Part shown: one piece after another, positions 9,036 through 22,090 of the stretch | How the letters are laid out: the number at the start of each line of letters is the position of its first letter | How positions within the stretch are numbered: position 1 is the first letter of the stretch | From: Microbacterium foliorum | Lineage (GTDB): Bacteria > Actinomycetota > Actinomycetes > Actinomycetales > Microbacteriaceae | DNA length: 64,000 nt | NCBI RefSeq assembly: GCF_003367705.1 | Contig: NZ_CP031425.1 | Location: 1,674,001 to 1,738,000 of the forward strand | Reading direction: 5' to 3' | The notes under the pieces: generated by a model | Seen by the model: only the letters and a program-made list of their open reading frames with translations | What the model was told of the DNA's origin: nothing | Databases searched by the model: none | Translations under genes and position numbers: made by a program

Positions 9036-10133
9036 ATGAGGATTCTTGCGGCCATGAGCGGTGGCGTCGACTCGGCCGTCGCGGCCGCCCGCGCCGTCGA
9101 CGCCGGCCACGACGTCGTCGGAGTGCACCTGGCGCTCTCGCGAGCAGGAGGCACGCTGCGCACCGGCAGCCGCGGATGCTGCACGATCGAGGACGCGCTG
9201 GACGCCCGGCGCGCAGCCGACCTGCTCGGCATCCCGTTCTACGTGTGGGACTTCTCCGAACGCTTCCGCGAAGACGTGATCGCCGATTTCGTCTCGGAGT
9301 ATCAGGCGGGTCGCACCCCGAACCCCTGCATGCGCTGCAACGAGAAGATCAAGTTCGCCGCGCTGCTCGAGCGCGCGATCGAGCTGGGGTTCGACGCGGT
9401 CTGCACGGGCCACTACGCCACCCTGATCCCGACGGATGCAGGCCTCGAGCTGCACCGCGCGGCCGACAACGCGAAGGACCAGTCGTACGTGCTCGGAGTC
9501 CTGACGGCCGAGCAGCTCGCCCACACGTACTTCCCCTTGGGTACGACGCCCTCGAAGGCCGTCGTGCGCGCGGAGGCCGCGGAGCGCGGGCTGACCGTCG
9601 CGCAGAAGCCCGACAGCCACGACATCTGCTTCATCCCCGACGGCGACACCCGCGGCTGGCTCGCCGAGAAGGTCGGCACGGCGACGGGGGAGATCGTCGA
9701 CCGCACGGGCGAGATCGTGGGGTCGCACGAGGGCGCGCATGCGTTCACCGTGGGTCAGCGTCGAGGACTCAAGCTCGGAGTTCCGGCGGCGGACGGCAAG
9801 CCCCGGTTCGTGCTCGAGGTGCGACCTGTCTCGAACACGGTCGTCGTCGGTCCGAAGGAGGCGCTCGCGATCCGCGAGATCTCCGGTGAGCGATTCAGCT
9901 GGGCAGGGGCGGCTCCTCTGGAGTCGGAGTTCGAGTGCGAGGTGCAGATCCGCGCCCATGCGGAGCCCGAGCCCGCCCGTGCCTTCGTGTCGCCCGAGGG
10001 CGTGCGCGTCGAGCCGCAGCAGCCGCTCAACGGAGTCGCACCGGGGCAGACCGCCGTGCTCTACGTCGGCACCCGCGTGCTCGGTCAGTTCACGATCGAT
10101 CGCACGGTGTCGGCGGTGCCGGTCGACGCGTAG
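9036..10133 (+). CDS. mnmA: tRNA-specific 2-thiouridylase
   Basis: A 365-residue enzyme that adenylates and thiolates U34 of Lys, Glu and Gln tRNAs. The PP-loop SGGVDS is at residues 8-13. The two catalytic cysteines are Cys98 in PNPCMRCN and Cys198 in DSHDICFI. The C-terminal beta-barrel after about residue 285 matches the family. Start choice is firm: the ATG at 9036 follows TAGACT by 6 nt. Together with the upstream desulfurase it forms a two-gene tRNA sulfuration unit. Confidence 0.97.
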   Translation: MRILAAMSGGVDSAVAAARAVDAGHDVVGVHLALSRAGGTLRTGSRGCCTIEDALDARRAADLLGIPFYVWDFSERFREDVIADFVSEYQAGRTPNPCMRCNEKIKFAALLERAIELGFDAVCTGHYATLIPTDAGLELHRAADNAKDQSYVLGVLTAEQLAHTYFPLGTTPSKAVVRAEAAERGLTVAQKPDSHDICFIPDGDTRGWLAEKVGTATGEIVDRTGEIVGSHEGAHAFTVGQRRGLKLGVPAADGKPRFVLEVRPVSNTVVVGPKEALAIREISGERFSWAGAAPLESEFECEVQIRAHAEPEPARAFVSPEGVRVEPQQPLNGVAPGQTAVLYVGTRVLGQFTIDRTVSAVPVDA

Positions 10134-10163
10134 CGTCTCGCTCCCGATGTCGGTGGCCGCTCG

Positions 10164-12973
<2,810 letters not shown>

Positions 12974-12978
12974 GGGGC

Positions 12979-13434
12979 CTACGCGTCGAAGATGCGCTGG
13001 AGCAGCTTCGATGATTCTGTGAAACCGAGCCTTAGATAGACCGGCACAGCGCGTTCGCTCGAGTGCACGATGACTCTGGAGGCACCGGCGCTGTGTGCGT
13101 GTGCTGTCGCCACCTCGACGAGGGCGGTTCCCACACCGTCATTGCGGTGCTCGGGCAGCACGAAGACGCTCTGGATGTCTGCCGAAAGGCGGTTGTTCGC
13201 GCCCGGGCTCGGAACTCGGGGCAACAGTGCGACCCACGCGGCACCGACGATCTCTTCATCAATCGTGCGCGCGACGAACGCGGAGTGCGTCCCACGATGG
13301 ACCTCCCACCAGGACGCGAGAGCTGTCACGAAAGACTCGAACTCCGCGACGTTCGGACCGTCAGTGCCCCTGTCGATCCACTTGACGCGCGCCAGGCCCC
13401 GAACATCCTCGGGGCCTGCGCGCTCGATGTGCAT
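12979..13434 (-). CDS. GNAT-family N-acetyltransferase
   Basis: A 151-residue Gcn5-related acetyltransferase. The acetyl-CoA motif is at about 90-110 (SVFVLPEHRNDGVGTALVE), followed by the usual helix and the C-terminal strand ending in YLRLGFTE. The substrate cannot be read from sequence; small-molecule or protein N-acetylation are both possible. It lies 11 bp downstream of the DEAD-box helicase gene on the same strand, so it may be read through from that promoter. Confidence 0.85.
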   Translation of the reverse strand: MHIERAGPEDVRGLARVKWIDRGTDGPNVAEFESFVTALASWWEVHRGTHSAFVARTIDEEIVGAAWVALLPRVPSPGANNRLSADIQSVFVLPEHRNDGVGTALVEVATAHAHSAGASRVIVHSSERAVPVYLRLGFTESSKLLQRIFDA

Positions 13435-13445
13435 GAGCGTACCGC

Positions 13446-15290
13446 TCAGGCCTTGTGGCGCGGCTTGCGGAACGGCTTCTCGTCGCGGTCGCCCCGAGCG
13501 GGACGCTCGTCACGGTCGTAGCGCGGACGCTCGTCGCGACGCTCGAAGCCGCCACGCGCACCGTCGCGAGGTCCGTCGTTGCGGCGCGCACCCGGTCCGC
13601 GGTCGGGCTTGATCTCGATCAGGCGACCCGAGATGCGGGTGTCCTTCAGCTTCTCGAGCACCGAGGAGTCCATGTTCGCGGGCAGCTCGACGACGGTGAA
13701 GTCGGGGCGGATGTTGATCGCGCCGAAGTCGTCGCGTCCGAGACCGCCCTCGTTCGCCAGCGCGCCGACGATCTGACGCGGCTCGACGCGGTGACGGCGT
13801 CCGACCTCGATACGGTACGGGGTGTAGTCACCGCGCCCACGACGTTCCCGCGGCTCGCGGGTCTCGCGCCGATCGCCGCGGCCGCTGTTCTCGCGAGGAG
13901 GACGGTTGTCGTACTCGACGGCCTTCGACAGGGCATCGTCGGCGGGATCGAGCAGCAGCGGGGTGTCGCCCTGCGCGACCACCGCGAGAGCCGCGGCCAC
14001 ATCGGCCTCGGGCACATCATGGTTGCGCACGTAGTGCGCAATGATGTCGCGGAACTTCTCGATGCGCCCGTCATCACCGAGGGCAGCCGTGATCGCATCG
14101 TCGAACCGGGCGAGACGCGTCGTGTTGACGTCATCCATACTCGGCAGCTGCATCTGGGTCGGCTGCTGGCGGGTCGCCTTCTCGATCGCCTTCAGCAGGT
14201 ACCGCTCGCGCGGCGTGATGAAGCTGATCGCGTCGCCGGTGCGTCCCGCGCGCCCCGTGCGGCCGATGCGGTGCACGTACGACTCGGTGTCGGTGGGGAT
14301 GTCGAAGTTGACGACGTGGCTGATGCGCTCGACGTCGAGCCCACGGGCTGCGACGTCGGTCGCGACGAGGATGTCGAGCTTGCTCGCCTTGAGCTGGTTC
14401 ACGCTGCGCTCGCGCTGCACCTGAGGCACGTCGCCGTTGATCGCCGCAGCGGAGTATCCGCGGGCGCGGAGCTTCTCGGCCAGTGTCTCGGTCTCGTTCT
14501 TCGTGCGGACGAACACGATCATCCCGTCGAAGTTCTCGACCTCGAGGATGCGTGTGAGCGCGTCGACCTTCTGCGCGTACGACACCACGAGATAGCGCTG
14601 GGTGATGTTCGTGCCGGTCGCGGTCTTCGACTTGATGCTGATCTCTTCGGGCTCGCGCAGGTACTTCTGCGCGAGGCGACGGATCTGGGGCGGCATGGTG
14701 GCCGAGAACAGGGCGACCTGCTTCTCCTCCGGCGTCTGCGCGAGGATCTGCTCGACATCCTCGGCGAAGCCCATCTTCAGCATCTCGTCGGCCTCGTCGA
14801 GAACCAGGTACTGCAGCTGGGACAGGTCGAGCGTGCCCTTGGCGAGGTGGTCCATGATGCGACCGGGGGTGCCGACGATCACGTGCACGCCGCGGCGGAG
14901 CGCGGACAGCTGCACACCGTAGCCCTGGCCGCCGTAGACGGGGAGGACGTGGACGCCCTTCATCTTCGAGGCGTACGACTCGAAGGCCTCGCACACCTGC
15001 AGGGCGAGTTCACGGGTCGGTGCGAGCACAAGCGCCTGCGGGGTCTTCTGCGACACGTCGAGGCGCTCCAGCACGGGGAGCGCGAAGGCCGCGGTCTTTC
15101 CCGTTCCGGTCTGCGCCATGCCGACGACATCGCGTCCGGACAGGAGAGTCGGGATGGTCGCGGCCTGGATGGGGGAGGGGGTCTCGTATCCGAGGTCCTT
15201 GATGGCCTTGAGGACGGGCCCGGTGATGCCGAGCTCCTCGAATCCAGGGGTCTCGGGGGCGTCAGTGGGCACAGCGTCTTCAGGAGTCAC
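13446..15290 (-). CDS. deaD: DEAD-box RNA helicase with DbpA-type RNA-binding domain
   Basis: A 614-residue ATP-dependent RNA helicase of the CsdA/DeaD type. Q motif near residues 17-42, Walker A AQTGTGKT at 59-66, DEAD near 165, SAT and the HRIGRTGRAGR motif VI follow. After the two RecA domains there is a DbpA-like RNA-binding domain (about 480-560, PYRIEVGRRHRVEPRQIVGA) and an Arg/Asp/Gly-rich basic tail. Such enzymes act in ribosome assembly, mRNA turnover and cold adaptation. The GTG start is supported by TACCCT 6 nt upstream. Confidence 0.93.
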   Translation of the reverse strand: MTPEDAVPTDAPETPGFEELGITGPVLKAIKDLGYETPSPIQAATIPTLLSGRDVVGMAQTGTGKTAAFALPVLERLDVSQKTPQALVLAPTRELALQVCEAFESYASKMKGVHVLPVYGGQGYGVQLSALRRGVHVIVGTPGRIMDHLAKGTLDLSQLQYLVLDEADEMLKMGFAEDVEQILAQTPEEKQVALFSATMPPQIRRLAQKYLREPEEISIKSKTATGTNITQRYLVVSYAQKVDALTRILEVENFDGMIVFVRTKNETETLAEKLRARGYSAAAINGDVPQVQRERSVNQLKASKLDILVATDVAARGLDVERISHVVNFDIPTDTESYVHRIGRTGRAGRTGDAISFITPRERYLLKAIEKATRQQPTQMQLPSMDDVNTTRLARFDDAITAALGDDGRIEKFRDIIAHYVRNHDVPEADVAAALAVVAQGDTPLLLDPADDALSKAVEYDNRPPRENSGRGDRRETREPRERRGRGDYTPYRIEVGRRHRVEPRQIVGALANEGGLGRDDFGAINIRPDFTVVELPANMDSSVLEKLKDTRISGRLIEIKPDRGPGARRNDGPRDGARGGFERRDERPRYDRDERPARGDRDEKPFRKPRHKA

Positions 15291-15296
15291 TGACCA

Positions 15297-15302
15297 AGGG
15301 TA
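15297..15302 (-). promoter_or_regulatory. -10 hexamer of the DEAD-box helicase gene, leaderless type
   Basis: TACCCT on the minus strand with a 6-nt spacer to the GTG start. Confidence 0.5.
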
Positions 15303-15337
15303 GCGCCTTCCGAGATCCGGCGCCTGTGAGGCCGCCC

Positions 15338-17035
15338 TCAGGAGGCGCTGAGCGCGAGCAGCCTCTCCCTGACCTGGCGCCGCAGCACCTTCCCGATCAG
15401 AGACTTCGGAAGTTCGTCGACGACGAAGACGCGTCGGGGCACCTTGTAGGGAGTGAGGATGCTGCGGGCGTACTCGCGGATGGCCTCGACATCGACAGCC
15501 GCCGATCCGTCGACCACGATCGCCGCGACGACCTCTTCGCCGGAGTGTTCGCTGGGCAGGCCGATCACGGCGGCATCCACGATCAGCGGATGCTGTCGCA
15601 GGGCGTTCTCGACCTCTGTCGGCGCGACGTTGAATCCGCCCGTGATGATGAGTTCCTTGATGCGATCGACGATCCGGACGAACCCGGCCCGGTCGACCGT
15701 CACGATGTCTCCGGTGCGGAACCAGCCGTCGATGAACACCGCTTCGGTCTCCTCGGGCTTGCCGTAGTAGCCGGAGAACACCTGCGGGCCGCGCACGAGC
15801 AGCTCACCCGGAGCGCCCTCGGCCACATCGACGGTCGGGTTCTCGGGATCCACCACCCGGCACTCGGTGCCGGGAAGGGGAAGGCCGACGGTGCCGGGAA
15901 CCCGGTTGTCCGCGACCGGGTTCGCCATCAGCACGGGCGAGCACTCGCTCAGTCCGTAGCCCTCGACGAGATAGCCATGCGTGGCGGCCTCGAACGGCAC
16001 CACCAGATCGTGCGGCAGCGCCATCGCCCCGGAGATCGCCACCTCGATGCCGTCGAGCGAGATGCCGTTCGCGGTCGCGGCCGCGAGCAGGCGATCGGCG
16101 ATCGGAGGCACCAGGGGCAGGAAGGTCGCGGGATGCTTCTTCATCGCCTCGAGGACGAGGTCGGGCTCGAACTTCGGGAAGAGCACGAGCCGCGCGCCCA
16201 TCGACATCGCGAAGGTCAGGCACAGCGTCAGACCGTACGCATGGAACATCGGCAGCACCGCATACACGACGCAGCCCTTGCCGCGCTGGATCGATGGCAC
16301 CCAGGCGCGGGACTGCGCCGCGTTCGCGAGCAGGTTGCGATGAGTGAGCGCCGCGCCCTTCGGCGTGCCCGTCGTGCCCGACGTGTACTGGATGATCGCC
16401 AGGTCGTCGGTCGCGGGTGCGGGATGCGTGGCGGGGATCGGGGCGGAGCGCAGCAGTGTCTCCCACAGCACGGTGCCGCGGACTCGCGAGGTCAGCGCTG
16501 CGCGGGAGTCGCGGGCCTTGGCCACGGGCAGTCGGAGTGCGACGCGGGTCAGAAGCGGCATGGCTCGCGTCACGTCGACGGAGATCAGATTCGTGACCGC
16601 GAGGTCGGCCGGGAACTCCTGCACGGTGCCGACGACCTTGTTCCACACGATCGCGTGCTTCGCGCCGTGATCCTCGAACTGCTTGCGCAGCTCGCGCGGT
16701 GTGTAGAGCGGGTTGTGCTCCACCACGACGGCGCCGAGCCGCAGAACGGCGTAGAACGCGATGATGTGCTGAGGGCAGTTCGGGAGCACGATCGCCACGG
16801 GATCACCCGCACGCACACCGAGATCGCGGAGTCCGGCGGCCGCCCGATCGATCGCATCCTGCATCCGGGCGTAGGTGATCTCGCGGCCGAAGAACTGCAG
16901 CGCCGGGGCGTCGGGGTAGTCCCTGACCGACGCGGAGACGATGTCGATCAGCGATCCGGACACGGGGGAGAGGTCTTCGGGGACGCCTGCGGCGTAGCTG
17001 GCGACCCACGGACGAGGAGGCTGGAACGAGCTCAC
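15338..17035 (-). CDS. Long-chain fatty acid--CoA ligase (FadD-like)
   Basis: A 565-residue ANL-superfamily acyl-CoA synthetase that activates a carboxylic acid through an acyl-AMP. The P-loop reads YTSGTTGTPKGAALTHRN, the A5 motif EGYGLSECSPV, and the hinge region DGWFRTGDIVTVD; the C-terminal lysine motif is in KSLIGKVLRR. Full length for FadD. Chain-length preference cannot be deduced. The GTG start is 6 nt after TATGCT. It is divergent from gatC, and the two promoters lie in a 69-bp gap. Confidence 0.92.
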   Translation of the reverse strand: MSSFQPPRPWVASYAAGVPEDLSPVSGSLIDIVSASVRDYPDAPALQFFGREITYARMQDAIDRAAAGLRDLGVRAGDPVAIVLPNCPQHIIAFYAVLRLGAVVVEHNPLYTPRELRKQFEDHGAKHAIVWNKVVGTVQEFPADLAVTNLISVDVTRAMPLLTRVALRLPVAKARDSRAALTSRVRGTVLWETLLRSAPIPATHPAPATDDLAIIQYTSGTTGTPKGAALTHRNLLANAAQSRAWVPSIQRGKGCVVYAVLPMFHAYGLTLCLTFAMSMGARLVLFPKFEPDLVLEAMKKHPATFLPLVPPIADRLLAAATANGISLDGIEVAISGAMALPHDLVVPFEAATHGYLVEGYGLSECSPVLMANPVADNRVPGTVGLPLPGTECRVVDPENPTVDVAEGAPGELLVRGPQVFSGYYGKPEETEAVFIDGWFRTGDIVTVDRAGFVRIVDRIKELIITGGFNVAPTEVENALRQHPLIVDAAVIGLPSEHSGEEVVAAIVVDGSAAVDVEAIREYARSILTPYKVPRRVFVVDELPKSLIGKVLRRQVRERLLALSAS

Positions 17036-17041
17036 CAGCCC

Positions 17042-17047
17042 AGCATA
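17042..17047 (-). promoter_or_regulatory. -10 hexamer of the acyl-CoA ligase gene, leaderless type
   Basis: TATGCT on the minus strand with a 6-nt spacer to the GTG start. Confidence 0.5.
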
Positions 17048-17091
17048 GGGGTGGGGTGTGCCGGCGGCGGGGTGACGTCGGGCCCGCTGAC

Positions 17092-17097
17092 TACACT
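17092..17097 (+). promoter_or_regulatory. -10 hexamer of the gatCAB operon, leaderless type
   Basis: TACACT with a 6-nt spacer to the gatC GTG at 17104; it fixes the gatC start. Confidence 0.55.
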
Positions 17098-17103
17098 GGG
17101 AGG

Positions 17104-17403
17104 GTGTCTGAAATCACCCCTGAACTCGTACGCCATCTCGGCGTGCTCGCGCGTATCCAGCTGAATGACGATGAGGTGTCCCGGCTCACGGGACAGCTCG
17201 ACGCCATCGTCGACAACATCGCGAAGGTGTCGGAGGTGGCGGGCCCCGAGGTCGCCGCGACGAGCCATCCGATCCCGCTGAGCAATGTCTACCGCCCCGA
17301 CGTGGTCGGCGAGACCCTGACGCACGAGCAGGTGCTCCAGAACGCACCCGATCAGGCCGACGGCCGCTTCCGCGTCACCGCGATCCTGGGAGAAGAGCAG
17401 TGA
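17104..17403 (+). CDS. gatC: Asp-tRNA(Asn)/Glu-tRNA(Gln) amidotransferase subunit C
   Basis: A 99-residue protein with the GatC signature: [18 protein letters not shown] at the N-terminus, [11 protein letters not shown] in the middle, and a C-terminal segment ending FRVTAILGE. GatC clamps GatA to GatB in the tRNA-dependent amidotransferase, which turns Glu-tRNA(Gln) or Asp-tRNA(Asn) into the amide form. The GTG start is chosen over upstream codons because TACACT lies 6 nt before it. Its stop overlaps the gatA start. Confidence 0.96.
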   Translation: MSEITPELVRHLGVLARIQLNDDEVSRLTGQLDAIVDNIAKVSEVAGPEVAATSHPIPLSNVYRPDVVGETLTHEQVLQNAPDQADGRFRVTAILGEEQ

Positions 17404-18917
17404 GCGACATCATCCGTCTGACCGCGGCAGAACTCGCCGACAAGCTCGCGAGCCGCGAGATCTCCAGCGTCGAGGCGACGCGCGCGCACCTCGACCGCAT
17501 CGCGGCCGTCGACGGCGACGTCCACGCCTTCCTGCACGTCAACGAGGGTGCGCTCGACGCGGCGGCCGACATCGACGCGCGACGCGCGGCCGGAGAGCAG
17601 CTCGGCCCGATCGCCGGCGTCCCCCTCGCGATCAAGGACGTTCTGGTCACGACCGACCAGCCGACCACCAGCGGGTCCCGGATCCTCGAGGGCTACCGCT
17701 CTCCGTACGACGCCACCGTCGTCGCCCGCTCTCGGGCGGCCGGACTCATCCCCCTCGGCAAGACCAACATGGACGAGTTCGCCATGGGCTCGTCGACCGA
17801 GCACTCGGCGTACGGTCCGACCCGCAACCCGTGGGACCTCGATCGGATCCCCGGCGGTTCCGGCGGCGGGTCCGCCGCGGCGGTCGCGGCCTTCGAAGCG
17901 CCTCTCGCTCTCGGGTCCGACACGGGTGGGTCGATCCGTCAGCCCGCGCACGTCACGGGAACGGTCGGCGTGAAGCCGACCTACGGCGGTGTCAGCCGCT
18001 ATGGCGCCATCGCTCTCGCCTCGAGCCTCGACCAGGTCGGCCCGGTCACGCGCACGGTGCTCGACGCGGGACTGCTGCATGACGCGATCGGCGGACACGA
18101 CCCGAAGGACTCGACGTCGCTGCGCGAGGAGTGGCCCTCGTTCGCAGATGCCGCCCGTGAGGGCGCTCGCGGAGACGTGCTGAAGGGGCTCAAGGTCGGT
18201 GTGATCCGCGAACTTCCCGACAGCGGGTTCCAGCCCGGCGTCGCGGAGTCGTTCCGCAGCGCACTCGCCATGATGGAGGCGCAGGGGGCGGAGATCGTGG
18301 AGATCGGCGCACCGCACTTCGAGTACGGCGTGGCCGCGTACTACCTGATCCTTCCGGCGGAGGCCTCCAGCAACCTCGCGAAGTTCGACTCCGTGCGTTT
18401 CGGTCTCCGCGTCACTCCCGACGGCAACCCCACGGTCGAAGACGTCATGTCGGCGACGCGGGACGCCGGTTTCGGCGACGAGGTCAAGCGTCGCATCATC
18501 CTGGGCACGTACGCGCTGTCGGCGGGTTACTACGACGCGTACTACGGCAGCGCGCAGAAGGTCCGCACGCTCATCCAGCAGGACTTCGACACCGCGTTCG
18601 CCGAGGTCGATGTGATCGCGACGCCGTCGGCCCCGACCACGGCGTTCAAGATCGGCGAGAAGATCGACGACCCGCTGCAGATGTACCTGAACGACATCAC
18701 GACCATCCCGGTGAACCTCGCCGGAGTGCCCGGTATCTCGATCCCGAGCGGTCTCGCCTCCGACGACGGTCTGCCCGTCGGCATCCAGTTCATCGCGCCG
18801 GCGCGGCAGGACGCCCGTCTCTACACGGTCGGTGCGGCCGTCGAGACGCTGCTGGTCGATTCGTGGGGGGCGCCGCTCCTCACCCGTGCACCGCAGCTCG
18901 CAGGAGGGACCCGCTGA
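17400..18917 (+). CDS. gatA: Asp-tRNA(Asn)/Glu-tRNA(Gln) amidotransferase subunit A
   Basis: A 505-residue amidase-signature enzyme that releases ammonia from glutamine for the amidotransferase. The Ser-cisSer-Lys triad is complete: Lys79 in VPLAIKDV, Ser154 in GGSGGGSAA and nucleophile Ser178 in [11 protein letters not shown], the same numbering as in characterised bacterial GatA. The GTG start overlaps the gatC stop and the TGA overlaps the gatB ATG, so the three subunits are made in a coupled series. Confidence 0.97.
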   Translation: MSDIIRLTAAELADKLASREISSVEATRAHLDRIAAVDGDVHAFLHVNEGALDAAADIDARRAAGEQLGPIAGVPLAIKDVLVTTDQPTTSGSRILEGYRSPYDATVVARSRAAGLIPLGKTNMDEFAMGSSTEHSAYGPTRNPWDLDRIPGGSGGGSAAAVAAFEAPLALGSDTGGSIRQPAHVTGTVGVKPTYGGVSRYGAIALASSLDQVGPVTRTVLDAGLLHDAIGGHDPKDSTSLREEWPSFADAAREGARGDVLKGLKVGVIRELPDSGFQPGVAESFRSALAMMEAQGAEIVEIGAPHFEYGVAAYYLILPAEASSNLAKFDSVRFGLRVTPDGNPTVEDVMSATRDAGFGDEVKRRIILGTYALSAGYYDAYYGSAQKVRTLIQQDFDTAFAEVDVIATPSAPTTAFKIGEKIDDPLQMYLNDITTIPVNLAGVPGISIPSGLASDDGLPVGIQFIAPARQDARLYTVGAAVETLLVDSWGAPLLTRAPQLAGGTR

Positions 18918-20431
18918 TGGCCACCGCCAAGCTCATGGACTTCGACAAGGCCCTCGAACTGTTCGAGCCCGTGCTCGGGTTCGAGGTGCACGTCGAGCTC
19001 AACACGAACACGAAGATGTTCTCGGACGCGCCGAACCCCGCGAACGAGCTCTACCACGCCGCCGAGCCGAACACCCTGATCGCTCCCGTCGACCTCGGCC
19101 TCCCCGGGGCGCTTCCCGTCGTGAACGAGACGGCGATCCGTTCGTCGATCAGCCTGGGCCTCGCGCTCGGATGCTCGATCGCTCCGTCGAGCCGCTTCGC
19201 GCGCAAGAACTACTTCTACCCGGATCTCGGCAAGAACTACCAGATCTCGCAGTTCGATGAGCCGATCGCGTTCGAGGGATCCGTCGAGGTCGAGCTCGAA
19301 GACGGCACGATCGTGCAGATCCCGATCGAGCGCGCGCATATGGAGGAGGACGCCGGAAAGCTCACGCACATGGGTGGGGCGACCGGCCGCATCCAGGGCG
19401 CCGAGTACTCCCTCGTCGACTACAACCGCGCGGGTGTCCCACTGGTCGAGATCGTCACGAAGGTGATCTTCGGCGCGGAACACCGCGCGCCAGAGGTCGC
19501 CAAGGCCTACGTCGCGACCATCCGCGACATCGTGCGCAGCCTGGGGATCTCGGAGGCTCGACTCGAGCGCGGCAACCTGCGATGCGACGCCAACGTCTCG
19601 CTGCGCCCGCGCGGACAGGAGAAGCTCGGCACCCGTACCGAGACGAAGAACGTCAACTCGATGCGATCGGTCGAGCGAGCCGTGCGCTACGAGATCCAGC
19701 GCCAGGCGCAGATCCTCGCCGACGGCGGTACGATCACGCAGGAGACGCGTCACTGGCATGAAGACACCGGCACCACCTCGCCCGGTCGTCCGAAGTCGGA
19801 TGCCGACGACTACCGCTACTTCCCGGAGCCCGACCTCGTTCCGGTGGAGCCCGCACCCGAGCTGATCGAGGAGCTGCGTGCTCAGCTGCCCGAGCAGCCT
19901 GTGGCCCGCCGCCGTCGACTCATGGCCGAGTGGGCGTTCACGGACCTGGAGTTCCAGGATGTTCGTAATGGCGGCCTGCTCGACGTCGTCGAGGCGACGA
20001 TCGCGGCCGGTGCCGCTCCTGCCACAGCGCGCAAGTGGTGGACGGGTGAGATCACCCGCCTCGCGAACGCTCAGGAGAAGGAGGCGGCGCAGCTGATCTC
20101 GCCGCAGAACGTCGCCGCTCTGCAGAAGCTCGTCGATGCGGGAACCCTGACCGACAAGCTCGCGCGTCAGGTGCTCGAGGGCGTCATCGCCGGAGAGGGG
20201 ACGCCGCAGGAGGTCGTCGACAGCCGCGGACTGGCGGTGGTGTCGGACGATGGAGCGCTCATCGCCGCCATCGACGACGCGCTGGCCGCGCAGCCGGATG
20301 TGCTCGCCAAGATCAAGGACGGCAAGGTGCAGGCAGCCGGCGCCGTCATCGGCGCGGTCATGAAGGCGATGAAGGGTCAGGCTGACGCCGCCCGGGTCCG
20401 CGAACTCGTTCTCGAGCGCGCTGCCCAGTAA
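18917..20431 (+). CDS. gatB: Asp-tRNA(Asn)/Glu-tRNA(Gln) amidotransferase subunit B
   Basis: A 504-residue GatB with the kinase-like cradle domain (starting [17 protein letters not shown], through [15 protein letters not shown]) and the C-terminal helical YqeY-like tail domain that binds tRNA. The ATG at 18917 overlaps the gatA stop as TGATG and has GGAGGG 8 nt upstream. It carries out phosphorylation and amidation of the mischarged aminoacyl-tRNA. Last gene of the operon; a strong hairpin follows at once. Confidence 0.97.
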   Translation: MATAKLMDFDKALELFEPVLGFEVHVELNTNTKMFSDAPNPANELYHAAEPNTLIAPVDLGLPGALPVVNETAIRSSISLGLALGCSIAPSSRFARKNYFYPDLGKNYQISQFDEPIAFEGSVEVELEDGTIVQIPIERAHMEEDAGKLTHMGGATGRIQGAEYSLVDYNRAGVPLVEIVTKVIFGAEHRAPEVAKAYVATIRDIVRSLGISEARLERGNLRCDANVSLRPRGQEKLGTRTETKNVNSMRSVERAVRYEIQRQAQILADGGTITQETRHWHEDTGTTSPGRPKSDADDYRYFPEPDLVPVEPAPELIEELRAQLPEQPVARRRRLMAEWAFTDLEFQDVRNGGLLDVVEATIAAGAAPATARKWWTGEITRLANAQEKEAAQLISPQNVAALQKLVDAGTLTDKLARQVLEGVIAGEGTPQEVVDSRGLAVVSDDGALIAAIDDALAAQPDVLAKIKDGKVQAAGAVIGAVMKAMKGQADAARVRELVLERAAQ

Positions 20432-20435
20432 CCGA

Positions 20436-20469
20436 GTTCCCCGGGCCTCATGTCGGAGGTCCGGGGGAC
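20436..20469 (+). terminator. Terminator hairpin of gatCAB
   Basis: A 14-bp stem (left arm 20436-20449, right arm 20456-20469, two G-U pairs in RNA) with a 6-nt loop starts 5 nt after the gatB stop. It has no U-tract, as is common in actinobacteria. Its last bases are also part of the dinB -10 hexamer. Confidence 0.7.
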
Positions 20470-20472
20470 AAT
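20467..20472 (+). promoter_or_regulatory. -10 hexamer of dinB (weak match)
   Basis: GACAAT with a 6-nt spacer to the dinB ATG. It overlaps the end of the gatB terminator stem by 3 bases. Confidence 0.35.
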
Positions 20473-20478
20473 GGTCTC

Positions 20479-21735
20479 ATGGGACACGGTGACGGCAGAG
20501 GGCGCATCGTCTCGCCCGCCGATGCCGACGATGCCGGCACGAGTATCCTCCATGTCGACATGGACGCGTTCTACGCTGCGGTCGAGGTTCTCGACGACCC
20601 GACTCTTCGCGGTCTTCCGCTGATCATCGGGGCGCCCGACGGTCGGTCCGTCGTCTCGAGTGCGTCCTACGAGGCGCGCCGCTACGGTGTTCATGCCGCC
20701 ATGCCGGTGTCACAAGCTCTGCGCCTGTGCCCTTCTGCGAGGATCGTGCCCCCGCATTTCCATCGATACCACGAGGTCTCGCGTCAGGTGATGGCGATCT
20801 TCGAGTCGATCACCCCTCTGGTCGAACCGCTGTCGGTCGATGAGGCCTTTCTGGACGTCCGCGGCGTGCGCCGTCTGTGGGGGAGTCCCGCCCGGATCGC
20901 CCACCTGGTGCGGGAGCGTGTGCACGAGGAGGTGGGCATCACCTGCAGCGTCGGCGTCGCCGCGACCAAGCACGTGGCCAAGATCGCCTCGACCGTCTCG
21001 AAGCCGGACGGCATGCTCGTCGTCGCCGCGGCCGACACGCAGGCGTTCCTCGATCCACGTTCGGTCCGCGCGATGTGGGGTGTGGGGCCGAAAGCCGCTG
21101 AGGCACTGGAGAGCCGCGGCATACGAACGATCCGCGACATTCGCATGGCGTCACGCCCCATGCTCGACCGAGCGGTCGGACCCGCTCTGGCCTCCAGAAT
21201 GACTCAACTCGCACGCGGAGAAGACGCCAGGGCCGTCGAGACCGAGCGCGTCGAGAAGAGCATCGGTCATGAGGAGACGTTCGACGCCGATGTCACCGAT
21301 CGCTCGTATCTGCGCGCCGAGCTGCTGCGTCTCGCCGACCGAGTGGGTGCCCGTCTGCGGAGGGCGGAGTGGGAGACGTCGACCGTCGCGATCAAGGTGC
21401 GCTTCGACGACTTCCGCACGATCAGTCGCTCCCTCACCCTCCCGGAGGCCACTGCGGTCAGTCAGCGGATCGGTGAGGCCGCTCAGATGCTCTTCGACCA
21501 GATCGAACGGCGCGATCCGGTGCGGCTCGTCGGTGTGCGCGCCGAGAAGCTGCGACCCGCCGGAGGAGGCGGGTTCGGGCTCTGGGACGACGACGAGGAC
21601 TGGCGTCGAGTCGAAGGGGCGGTCGATGACGCGGTCGCTCGATTCGGATCGGCGATGATCGGTCGGGCGCGGCACATCGGACGAGGAGAGGGGCGGGGGT
21701 CGGCCCAGCATCCGAAGGCGCACGGCCTGGATTGA
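20479..21735 (+). CDS. dinB: DNA polymerase IV (Y family)
   Basis: A 418-residue translesion polymerase. Motif I HVDMDAFYAAVE and the catalytic SVDEAFLDV motif hold the metal-binding acidic residues. Fingers, palm, thumb and little-finger domains follow in normal order, with helix-hairpin-helix near VGPKAAEALESRGI. The C-terminal tail after about residue 370 is short and charged and shows no clear QxxLxLF-type clamp-binding motif. Nothing like a LexA box was seen upstream. Confidence 0.94.
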   Translation: MGHGDGRGRIVSPADADDAGTSILHVDMDAFYAAVEVLDDPTLRGLPLIIGAPDGRSVVSSASYEARRYGVHAAMPVSQALRLCPSARIVPPHFHRYHEVSRQVMAIFESITPLVEPLSVDEAFLDVRGVRRLWGSPARIAHLVRERVHEEVGITCSVGVAATKHVAKIASTVSKPDGMLVVAAADTQAFLDPRSVRAMWGVGPKAAEALESRGIRTIRDIRMASRPMLDRAVGPALASRMTQLARGEDARAVETERVEKSIGHEETFDADVTDRSYLRAELLRLADRVGARLRRAEWETSTVAIKVRFDDFRTISRSLTLPEATAVSQRIGEAAQMLFDQIERRDPVRLVGVRAEKLRPAGGGGFGLWDDDEDWRRVEGAVDDAVARFGSAMIGRARHIGRGEGRGSAQHPKAHGLD

Positions 21736-21760
21736 CTCCTCCACCTCACGTGGACTGGGC

Positions 21761-21766
21761 TAGCGT
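21761..21766 (+). promoter_or_regulatory. -10 hexamer of the GerW-like gene, leaderless type
   Basis: TAGCGT with a 6-nt spacer to the ATG at 21773. Confidence 0.5.
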
Positions 21767-21772
21767 GGGGGA

Positions 21773-22090
21773 ATGCCCAACATTGCACTGGAACTCGGAA
21801 AGCAGACTGCGTCGTTCGGCGTGAAGAGCGCGTACGGCGAAACACTGGATGTCGACGGCGTGAGCATCACTCCGGTCGCATTCACGTATTCAGGCTTCGG
21901 AGGAGGCAGCGGCGATGGCGCCGAGGGTGGTGGCGGCGGCGGTGTATCCGTACCGGTCGGCGTCTACGTGCGTCGTGAAGAAGGACTCAGGTTCGAACCG
22001 AACATCGTCACGCTGATCGTGGTCGCCATCCCGTTCGTCTGGACCGCAGGACGCGCTCTCTCCCGCATCATCCGTGCCCTCAAGAAGTGA
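21773..22090 (+). CDS. GerW/YtfJ-like small membrane protein
   Basis: A 105-residue protein with the GerW (YtfJ) pattern: a strand-rich N-terminus, a promoter-like run TPVAFTYSGFGGGSG, a glycine-rich stretch at about 43-58 and VSVPVGVYV, then a membrane helix at about 79-95. In Bacillus this family supports spore germination, but homologues are widespread in non-sporulating actinobacteria, so the spore label should not be taken literally. The reading frame overlaps the start of the following kinase gene by 17 bp. Confidence 0.75.
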   Translation: MPNIALELGKQTASFGVKSAYGETLDVDGVSITPVAFTYSGFGGGSGDGAEGGGGGGVSVPVGVYVRREEGLRFEPNIVTLIVVAIPFVWTAGRALSRIIRALKK

